A stretch of DNA of 41,553 bases from Burkholderia sp. S171. GTDB taxonomy: Bacteria > Pseudomonadota > Gammaproteobacteria > Burkholderiales > Burkholderiaceae. Position 1 is the stretch's first letter. The number at the start of each line of letters is the position of its first letter. The notes beneath the pieces were generated by a model that was not told the origin of the DNA, did no database searches, and saw only the letters and a list, made by a program, of their open reading frames with translations. The position numbers and the translations under genes were made by a program. The DNA is taken from contig NZ_LMUF01000047.1 in assembly GCF_009766085.1 (NCBI RefSeq), positions 158,044 through 199,596 on the forward strand, given 5' to 3'. Shown piece after piece: positions 35,004-41,553 of the stretch.

Positions 35004-36941
35004 ATGGGACGAGATGCACCCGCTGCAGCCGGCGCTGAGAACCTCGGCGAGCCCCAGCCCCAGCCGCACCGGCCGGCCGTGTATGGCCTCGCTCTGGCTG
35101 CCCTAGGCGTGGTTTATGGCGACATCGGCACCAGTCCGTTGTACACCCTGCAAACAGTCTTCGATCCCGCCAACGGCTTGACGCTGGATCCCGGCAATGT
35201 GATCGGCATTGTCTCGCTGATCTTCTGGTCGCTGACGGTGGTCGTCTCGCTCAAATACGTGACGCTCATCCTGCGTGCAAACAATCATGGCGAGGGCGGA
35301 ATCATGGCGCTGCTGGCACTTGCCGCGTCGTCGGTAGCGAGTCGTCCGCGGCTTCGCCATGTCCTGCTGGCCGTCGGTGTGATGGGCGCGGCCTTGTTCT
35401 ACGGCGATGGCGTGATTACGCCGGCCATATCGGTGCTGAGTGCGGTTGAAGGGCTGCAGGTCGCGACGCCGTTGCTCAAGCCCTATGTCATCCCCATTAC
35501 GCTGGCCGCGCTGATTGCGTTGTTCATGATGCAAAAGCACGGGACGGCCGGCATAGGCGCGGTGTTCGGGCCGATCATGGTGGTGTGGTTCATCGTGATC
35601 GCCGGGGCGGGGATCATCAAGATCTTGAACGCCCCGCATATCCTGGTCGCGCTCAATCCGCTCGCGGGGCTGGAATTTTGCCTGCATCACCGGTGGGCGG
35701 CGTTCGTTGCACTGGGAGCCGTCGTGCTCTCTCTGACCGGCGCCGAGGCGTTATATGCCGACATGGGGCATTTCGGCGCGCATCCGATCCGCCTTACGTG
35801 GTTTGCTCTGGTATTCCCTGCGCTTGCATTGAATTACTTGGGGCAGGGTGCGCTGTTGCTCGCCGATCCCTCCGCTGTGCAAAATCCGTTCTATCGATTG
35901 TTCCCGGTATGGTCGCTTTATCCCATGGTCGTGTTGTCGACGATCGCCACGGTGATCGCCTCGCAAGCCGTGATTTCAGGCACCTATTCGATGACCAAGC
36001 AAGCCATGCAACTAGGCTTCCTGCCGCGTATGAACGTGGTGTACACATCGGCGAAGGAGATCGGGCAGATATACGTTCCAGGTATCAATTGGACCTTGCT
36101 AGTCGCCGTGGTGGCGGCTGTGATCGGATTCGGTTCATCGACTGCGCTGGGGTCGGCTTACGGCATTGCCGTTACCGGCACCATGCTCATCACGACCGTG
36201 CTTACGTTCTTCGTGGTGCGTTACGCATGGAATTACAACTGGCTGCTGTGCGTGGGCGCCACGGCGTTTTTCTTTGTGATCGACGCTACGTTCTTCTCGG
36301 CCAATCTACTCAAGATCACGCAGGGCGGCTGGTTCCCGCTCGTTATCGGACTGCTCATGTTCGCCGTCATGACCACGTGGGGACGCGGATGGGAAATATT
36401 GTTGGGGGAAGCCAAGGTACGGGCCGGGACTACGCCGCTGAAACCGTTCCTGGAATCGCTGCTGGCTCGTTCACCCGTGCGGGTGGGCGGCACGGCGATT
36501 TTCCTGTCACCCGATGCTAATGGCGTGCCGCATGCGCTGCTGAACAATCTCATGCATAACCAGGTGCTGCACCGGCGGGTGGTGTTCCTGACGGTGGCGA
36601 ACAAGGAGGTTCCGTGGGTTGAGGAGCGCGAGCGCGTGACAGTGCAGTCGCTGTGCAGCGGCTGCTATCACGTCACGATCGCTTATGGCTTCAAGGACGA
36701 GGTCGACTTGCCGCGTGCGCTTGAAGGATGCAAGGCATACGGCCTTGTGTTCGAGCAGTCGGAGACGTCCTACTTCCTGAGCCGCGCGACGGTGATACCC
36801 AAGCGCGAGAGGGACAGGTGCATGGCGCTGTGGCGAGAGCGATTGTTCGGCGTCATGCTGCACAACGTCGGCAATGTGTCGGCGTATCTCAAGTTGCCAA
36901 CTAATCGCGTGGTTGAATTCGGATCAAAGGTGGAGATTTAA
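35004..36941 (+). CDS. kup: Low-affinity potassium uptake protein Kup, copy 2
   Basis: This 645-residue protein is a second KUP-family K+ symporter. It shares the signatures of copy 1 with clear differences: GVVYGDIGTSPLYTLQT, RANNHGEGGIMALLAL, FYGDGVITPAISVLSAVEG, GAEALYADMGHFGAHPIRLTW and VISGTYSMTKQAMQLGFLPR. It has about 12 membrane segments and a C-terminal domain ending NRVVEFGSKVEI, close to NRVVELGGQINM of copy 1. The divergence shows an old duplication or separate acquisition, not a recent tandem copy. A GGAGGAG site makes the ATG at 35004 firm. The hairpin in its leader may affect expression. It is convergent with the oxoprolinase gene. Confidence 0.95.
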   Translation: MGRDAPAAAGAENLGEPQPQPHRPAVYGLALAALGVVYGDIGTSPLYTLQTVFDPANGLTLDPGNVIGIVSLIFWSLTVVVSLKYVTLILRANNHGEGGIMALLALAASSVASRPRLRHVLLAVGVMGAALFYGDGVITPAISVLSAVEGLQVATPLLKPYVIPITLAALIALFMMQKHGTAGIGAVFGPIMVVWFIVIAGAGIIKILNAPHILVALNPLAGLEFCLHHRWAAFVALGAVVLSLTGAEALYADMGHFGAHPIRLTWFALVFPALALNYLGQGALLLADPSAVQNPFYRLFPVWSLYPMVVLSTIATVIASQAVISGTYSMTKQAMQLGFLPRMNVVYTSAKEIGQIYVPGINWTLLVAVVAAVIGFGSSTALGSAYGIAVTGTMLITTVLTFFVVRYAWNYNWLLCVGATAFFFVIDATFFSANLLKITQGGWFPLVIGLLMFAVMTTWGRGWEILLGEAKVRAGTTPLKPFLESLLARSPVRVGGTAIFLSPDANGVPHALLNNLMHNQVLHRRVVFLTVANKEVPWVEERERVTVQSLCSGCYHVTIAYGFKDEVDLPRALEGCKAYGLVFEQSETSYFLSRATVIPKRERDRCMALWRERLFGVMLHNVGNVSAYLKLPTNRVVEFGSKVEI

Positions 36942-36955
36942 AGTTTTTGTTTCTG

Positions 36956-36988
36956 CTGGCCGCCTCGCTGTTCGTGAGGCGGCCAGCC
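36956..36988. terminator. Strong hairpin between convergent kup and oxoprolinase genes
   Basis: GCTGGCCGCCTC (36956-36967) and GAGGCGGCCAGC (36977-36988) form a perfect 12-bp GC-rich stem with a 9-base loop, 14 bases after the kup stop and 4 bases from the oxoprolinase stop. No T-run follows on either strand, so it may stop transcription weakly or protect RNA ends. Confidence 0.55.
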
Positions 36989-36992
36989 GGCT

Positions 36993-39900
36993 TTACCGCT
37001 CTTCGCCGTAGCCGCCACCGCCGGGCGTCTGGATGACAAAGATATCGTCGGGATTCATCTGCGCTTGATGCCGCGCGCCGAATGTTTCGCGTTCCTTACT
37101 ACCCGTGCGTTCAACCCAGTTCACACCGAGCGCGCCCGGCTTGCCGCCTGCCAGTCCGAACGGCGCGACACGACGCCGGTTGGACAGGATCACGGCAGTC
37201 ATTGGTGCGAGGAAACGGACGCGCCGCTCGGTGCCGTCGCCGCCCGCATGCAGTCCTGCACCACCGCTGCCGCGGCGGATGCGGAAGTCGTCGAGACGTA
37301 CCGGAAAGCGCCACTCGAGCACTTCCGGGTCGGTCAGGCGCGAGTTCGTCATGTGCGTCTGGACCGCGCTGCAACCGGCAAAAGCAGGGCCGGCGCCCGC
37401 ACCGCCACAGATGGTCTCGTAGTACTGGAACTGTTCGTTGCCGAAGGTGAAGTTGTTCATCGTGCCTTGTGCTCCGGCCATCACGCCGAGCGCGCCGTAG
37501 AGGGCGTCGGTGACGACTTGCGAGGTCTCGACATTGCCCGCCACCACCGCTGCCGGATAGTGCGGATTGAGCATCGATCCCGCTGGAATGCGGATCTCCA
37601 GCGGCTTCAGGCAACCGGCGTTAAGCGGGATGTCGTCGTCGACCAGTGTGCGAAACACGTACAGCACCGCTGCCTTGCAGATTGCCGATGGCGCGTTGTA
37701 GTTGTTCGGTTGCTGCGCGCTCGTGCCTTCGAAGTCGATCACGGCCGAACGCGTTTCGCGATTGATCGATACCGCGACCACGATCTTCGCGCCGTCGTCG
37801 AGTGCGTATTCAAAGCGGCCGTCCTTTAACACCGAAAGCGTCCGTCGCACGACCTCTTCCGCGTTGTCCTGGACGTGCTGCATATAGGCACGCACCACGT
37901 CCAGGCCGAACTGTCCGCACATGCGTTCAAGCTCCTGCGCGCCCTTCGTGCAAGCGGCAACTTGCGCGCGAAGATCGGCCAGGTTCTGCTCGACGTTGCG
38001 CACCGGATATGGGCCGGAGGTCAGCAGTTCGCGTATTTCATGGTCGAGAAAACGCCCTTGAGCCACGAGCTGGATGTTGTCGAGCAACACGCCTTCCTGG
38101 TCCACATGCGTGGAATCAGGCGGCATGGAGCCGGGCGTAATGCCGCCGATATCCGCATGATGTCCGCGTGCCGCGACATAGAAGGTCGGCGTGGGGCTGG
38201 CATCGACGAACACCGGCATGATGACGGTCACGTCGGGCAAATGCGTGCCGCCCGCGTACGGTGCGTTGAGGACGTAGACATCGCCTGCTTGCATGGTGCC
38301 CGCGCGCCGGTCGATGATCGTCTGCACGCTTTCGCCCATCGAACCCAGATGCACCGGCATATGCGGCGCGTTGGCGATCAGGTTGCCGCCGGTGTCAAAG
38401 AGTGCGCACGAGAAGTCGAGACGTTCCTTGATATTTACTGAGTACGACGTGTTCGCGAGCGTCACGCCCATCTGTTCGGCAATCGACATGAACAGATTGT
38501 TGAACACTTCAAGCAGCACGGGGTCCGCTTGCGTACCAGCAGCATGACGATTGACGAGCGCGGTCGTCCGTTCAACCACGAGATGGTTGTGCTTGCTCAC
38601 CACGACTTGCCAGCCCGGTTCGATTACCGTCGTGCCGGTGCGCTCGTTGACGATCGCGGGGCCGTCGATACGTGCGCCGGGCGCCAGCGCATCGCGATCG
38701 AAGACGGGGGTATCCCGCCATTCGCCGCCCGAGAAAATGCGTGTGGTCGCGAGTGCTTGCGGGCTCACCGATGCATGTTCAGCCAGCGGCCATTGCTCAT
38801 CTTCGGCGTCCTGTGTCCGGCCAATCGCTTCAACCGCGACGGCCTCGATGACAAGCGTCTTGTTCGGCATGAGGAAACCGTAACGCGCGCGATACAAACG
38901 CTCGAACGTGTCCACGATTGTGGCCGGTTCCATCGAGAAGTCGATTTCCAGTGCGGTGTCCGTGCCGTCGTATTTGATATGTAGCGTGCGCCGCAATGTG
39001 ATGTTGCCGACTGGAATGCGTTGCTCGGCGACCTCGTTTCGCGCTGCCGTTTCCAGTGGTTTGAACGTGTGATCGCAAGCGGCGAGCGCTTCCCGGTCGA
39101 GCGGCGTTTCAAGCGCTTGCTGACGCAAAGCGCGGACATCGGCGAGACCCATGCCGTAGGCCGACAGCACACCCGCCAGCGGATGGATGAACACGCGTGT
39201 CATGCCGAGCGCGTCCGCTACGAGGCACGCATGCTGGCCGCCCGCGCCGCCAAAACAGGCGAGCGTGTAGTGCGTCACGTCGTAGCCGCGCTGCACGGAG
39301 ATCTGCTTGATCGCGTTGGCCATGTTTTCGACTGCGATCTTCAGGAATCCTTCCGCAATTTCTTCGGGTGTTCGCGCGACGCCGGTTGCGTCTTTCACCG
39401 CCGCAGCCACCTCCGCGAACTTGCGTTGCACGACTTCGGCGTCGAGCGGCAGGTCGCCATTCGGTCCGAATACGTGCGGGAACCAGCGCGCGCTGATCTT
39501 GCCGGTCATCACGTTGCAGTCGGTTACGGTCAGCGGTCCACCGCGACGGTACGATGCCGGTCCGGGATTCGCGCCCGCGCTTTGCGGCCCGACGCGAAAA
39601 CGCGCGCCATCGAAACTGCAGATCGAGCCGCCGCCCGCTGCGACGGTGTGGATCTTCATCATCGGCGCACGGATGCGCACGCCGGCCACCTCAGTGGCGA
39701 ACTCGCGCTCATACTCGCCGGCGTAGTGCGTTACGTCGGTCGATGTGCCGCCCATGTCGAAGCCGATGATCTTGTCGAAGCCCGCGAGCTTCGACACTTG
39801 CGCCGCCCCTACGATGCCACCTGCGGGTCCCGACAGGATCGCGTCCTTGCCCTGGAAACGGTGGGCGTCGGTGAGGCCGCCATTGCTCTGCATGAACTGC

Positions 39901-40625
39901 AGCGGCACTGCCCCCAGATCGGCTTCAACCTGCCCGACATAGCGGCGCAGGATGGGCGAGAGGTAGGCATCGACTACGGTGGTGTCGCCGCGCGATACCA
40001 GCTTCATCAGTGGGCTGACTTCGTGACTGACGGAGATTTGCGTAAAGCCGATTTGCTCCGCCAGTTCCTTGAGCTTTTGTTCATGGGCCGTGTAGCGGTA
40101 GCCATGCATCAGCACGATTGCGCAGGAACGGATGCCGTTATCGAAGGCGGCTTGCAACGCTTGGTGGGCCTGTTCGACGTCGAGTTCCCGCACGACTTCG
40201 CCACGCGCGCCGATCCGCTCATCGATCTCGACAACTTGCTCGTACAGGAGCGTCGGCAATTCGATATGTCGCACGAACAGCTTCGGCCGGCTTTGATACG
40301 CGATGCGCAGGGCATCGGCGAAGCCTTTCGTGATTGCGAGTACGGTTGGTGCGCCTTTGCGTTCGAGCAGCGCGTTCGTGGCTACGGTGGTGCCCATGCG
40401 GACGCTATCGATCAGCTCGGCCGGCACGGCTTCGTGGCTTGCAATGCCCAAGAGTTCGCGGATGCCATGCACGGCGGAATCGCGGTAGCGCTCGGGGTTC
40501 TCGGACAATACCTTGTGCGTGACGATGCGGCCGTCGGGGCGGCGCGCGACGATGTCGGTGAACGTGCCTCCGCGGTCGATCCAGAATTGCCAGCGGCGGT
40601 CGTGGGAGGAGTTTGTCTGCGACAT
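36993..40625 (-). CDS. Hydantoinase/5-oxoprolinase, fused HyuA-HyuB
   Basis: This 1210-residue protein joins the HyuA and HyuB domains in one chain, as ATP-dependent 5-oxoprolinases do. The HyuA part covers residues 1 to about 690: an actin-like ATPase core with FWIDRGGTFTDIVARRPDG, GPAGGIVGAAQVS, IIGFDMGGTSTDVTHYAGE and ACFGGAGGQHA. The HyuB part covers about 700-1200, with FDTGGNLIANAPHMPVHLGSM, GHHADIGGITPGSMPPDS and ETICGGAGAGPAFAG. It would open 5-oxoproline to glutamate or hydrolyse a related lactam such as a hydantoin. Length is near the usual 1200-1290. It is a single gene, and repeat copy 2 begins only about 55-90 bases upstream of its start, inside the expected promoter region. Confidence 0.93.
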   Translation of the reverse strand: MSQTNSSHDRRWQFWIDRGGTFTDIVARRPDGRIVTHKVLSENPERYRDSAVHGIRELLGIASHEAVPAELIDSVRMGTTVATNALLERKGAPTVLAITKGFADALRIAYQSRPKLFVRHIELPTLLYEQVVEIDERIGARGEVVRELDVEQAHQALQAAFDNGIRSCAIVLMHGYRYTAHEQKLKELAEQIGFTQISVSHEVSPLMKLVSRGDTTVVDAYLSPILRRYVGQVEADLGAVPLQFMQSNGGLTDAHRFQGKDAILSGPAGGIVGAAQVSKLAGFDKIIGFDMGGTSTDVTHYAGEYEREFATEVAGVRIRAPMMKIHTVAAGGGSICSFDGARFRVGPQSAGANPGPASYRRGGPLTVTDCNVMTGKISARWFPHVFGPNGDLPLDAEVVQRKFAEVAAAVKDATGVARTPEEIAEGFLKIAVENMANAIKQISVQRGYDVTHYTLACFGGAGGQHACLVADALGMTRVFIHPLAGVLSAYGMGLADVRALRQQALETPLDREALAACDHTFKPLETAARNEVAEQRIPVGNITLRRTLHIKYDGTDTALEIDFSMEPATIVDTFERLYRARYGFLMPNKTLVIEAVAVEAIGRTQDAEDEQWPLAEHASVSPQALATTRIFSGGEWRDTPVFDRDALAPGARIDGPAIVNERTGTTVIEPGWQVVVSKHNHLVVERTTALVNRHAAGTQADPVLLEVFNNLFMSIAEQMGVTLANTSYSVNIKERLDFSCALFDTGGNLIANAPHMPVHLGSMGESVQTIIDRRAGTMQAGDVYVLNAPYAGGTHLPDVTVIMPVFVDASPTPTFYVAARGHHADIGGITPGSMPPDSTHVDQEGVLLDNIQLVAQGRFLDHEIRELLTSGPYPVRNVEQNLADLRAQVAACTKGAQELERMCGQFGLDVVRAYMQHVQDNAEEVVRRTLSVLKDGRFEYALDDGAKIVVAVSINRETRSAVIDFEGTSAQQPNNYNAPSAICKAAVLYVFRTLVDDDIPLNAGCLKPLEIRIPAGSMLNPHYPAAVVAGNVETSQVVTDALYGALGVMAGAQGTMNNFTFGNEQFQYYETICGGAGAGPAFAGCSAVQTHMTNSRLTDPEVLEWRFPVRLDDFRIRRGSGGAGLHAGGDGTERRVRFLAPMTAVILSNRRRVAPFGLAGGKPGALGVNWVERTGSKERETFGARHQAQMNPDDIFVIQTPGGGGYGEER

Positions 40626-40687
40626 GGGGTGGTCCTGTTAAGAAGGATAACTTATAAATATTGCTCGCGCCGGTGGACGGAGGTTTT

Positions 40688-40715
40688 GGGTTTGGGGTTT
40701 GGGGTCAGTGCTGGG
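40688..40715 (+). other. G-quadruplex-like end of repeat copy 2
   Basis: GGG-TTT-GGGG-TTT-GGGG followed after eight bases by GGG resembles a telomere-like G-rich repeat. One loop is longer than the usual limit of seven, so the motif is borderline. It matches the minus-strand G-rich right end of copy 1. Confidence 0.45.
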
Positions 40716-41131
40716 TTGGTGCTTTCAGTGTTAGTGGTCTGCGAGAGTCGGATTTTCTCTTTATCACTGTTAGCCACTGCGCGTGGCGGCGCGTCATTTC
40801 TTTGTCCAAAGCGACAAAGAAACGAAGCAAAGAAAACGCTTTTAACCACGCTACCCTAAGTGTCCACAGCGTGCGGTTTTGATTCATAGGTGCCCCAAAA
40901 GCACGGTGCTCGCCAGAGCACCGGATGTGTGGAAACCCTCTTTCTCCGAACACGGGTTCTGACACGCTTCGCCACCAGTGATTGAACCTGCCCAAGGTCC
41001 ACCTCGCGCTATCCGCGGACAACCTTCCTCCGAATTCGTACGCAGGCCGAACCACGTCGACAACCTACCTCTAAACCAGACCGCCAGATACGTGAGGCCG
41101 TACCGGACGAAAATGTCCACGCAACTCACCC

Positions 41132-41179
41132 GTCGGCTCATCAGCCGACTCACCAGCGGACTTATAAGTCGATTCACCG
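41132..41179 (+). repeat. Two 24-bp tandem hairpin units in repeat copy 2
   Basis: Units at 41132-41155 and 41156-41179 are diverged copies, and a partial third follows from 41180. Unit one folds as GTCGGCT-CATC-AGCCGAC, unit two as GACT-TATA-AGTC; the paired bases GGC/GCC versus GAC/GTC have changed together. Copy 1 lacks the second unit. Confidence 0.75.
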
Positions 41180-41553
41180 GTCGGCTTACCAAGGATTGAA
41201 GCAGTAAGTGCATCGGGTTGTGATTAGCGAGGTTGGCCTTGCGGCCCCCTGCGCAGAGCACTGAATCAAGCTACCAAGAAACGGGCCTCGAAAGCGCGCG
41301 GGGCGGTACGAGGTCCTTGGCAATAGTGCTTGCCCGAGAGCACTGGTGGCGAAGCGTGTCTATGTCGGGATTCGCGAGAAGGAGGGTTTCACACATCCTC
41401 CGCTCTGGCGAGCACCGTACTTTTGGGGCACCTATGAAACAAAACTGCACGCTTTGGACACTTAGGGTAGAGCGGTTGAAAGCGTTTTCTTTGCTTCGTT
41501 TCTTTGTCGCTTTGGACAAAGAAATGACGTGCCGCCACGCACAGTGGCTAACA

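Larger units (their letters stand above)
40684..41553. repeat. Non-coding inverted-repeat element, copy 2 (cut by window edge)
   Basis: This is a second copy of the 17381-18450 element in the same orientation, with long identical blocks and roughly nine-tenths identity by eye. The shared part begins at the G-rich end about 40684 (GGGTTGG at 40713) and runs to the window end, where about 70 or more bases of the right arm are missing. The 26-bp hairpin motif recurs at 40797-40822 and 41499-41524. The outermost 15-bp repeat of copy 1 is not present on its left side. It has one more central 24-bp unit than copy 1 (41132-41179). The block that starts GAAGCAGTAAGTGCATCGGG is identical in both copies. 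Short frames in it are not convincing genes. Confidence 0.93.

Noticed and set aside
39021..40859. A 612-codon plus-strand frame opposite the oxoprolinase gene
   Set aside because: It is the antisense shadow of a clear hydantoinase gene and shows Arg/His/Ala-rich composition typical of such shadows.
41132..41190. The 24-bp tandem units considered as a CRISPR array
   Set aside because: Units adjoin directly without spacers, there are only two or three, and no cas gene is nearby.

Overview
The window looks like chromosomal DNA of a Burkholderiales bacterium, most likely Paraburkholderia, Caballeronia or Burkholderia. The basis is high GC, a Burkholderia-type trimeric porin, dense catabolic operons each with its own regulator, and a long beta-proteobacterial RpoD. 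No rRNA, tRNA, CRISPR array, transposase or phage gene was recognised. Family calls come from reading motifs in the sequence; no database was searched.

Layout. 1-1.8 kb: a small-gene region with lower GC that holds a DUF1737 protein, a 52-residue membrane microprotein and a 72-residue orphan. 1.8-4.7 kb: an AraC regulator and a porin. 4.8-7.3 kb: an MFS transporter divergent from a LysR regulator. 7.4-11.6 kb: a TetR regulator, an alkylsulfatase-type metallo-beta-lactamase protein and an acyl-CoA ligase; two near-identical operator-like sites suggest one regulon for alkyl sulfate or fatty acid use. 12.2-15.2 kb: a membrane diguanylate cyclase, an XRE regulator, a DUF2278 protein and a PhnA/YjdM zinc-ribbon protein. 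15.3-17.4 kb: an FMN alpha-hydroxy-acid oxidase divergent from an IclR regulator. 18.5-25.0 kb: a five-gene minus-strand operon (FAD-linked oxidase, spermidine/putrescine-type ABC importer with a fused double permease, DapA-family aldolase). 25.7-27.6 kb: rpoD with a clear terminator. 27.8-36.9 kb: a ParB-like protein, two kup potassium transporter paralogues, debris of an acid phosphatase and a short-chain dehydrogenase, a SnoaL-like protein, an Lrp/AsnC regulator and an exported S10 carboxypeptidase-like protein. 37.0-40.6 kb: a fused HyuA-HyuB hydantoinase/5-oxoprolinase.

The most unusual content is a non-coding repeat of about 1.07 kb, present at 17381-18450 and again, cut by the window edge, at about 40684-41553. 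It has inverted arms of roughly 300 bp, a 26-bp hairpin motif in every arm, G-quadruplex-type G-tracts at its outer ends and a central 24-bp tandem unit that differs in number between the copies. It encodes no recognisable protein. The copies are direct repeats about 23 kb apart and bracket the ABC operon, rpoD and both kup genes. Copy 1 fits almost exactly between two convergent stop codons; copy 2 starts just upstream of the oxoprolinase gene.

Smaller signals worth a look are the paired TetR operators, a double palindrome upstream of the ABC operon, a hairpin that would mask the ribosome site of the Lrp/AsnC gene, and short leader elements ahead of both kup genes.
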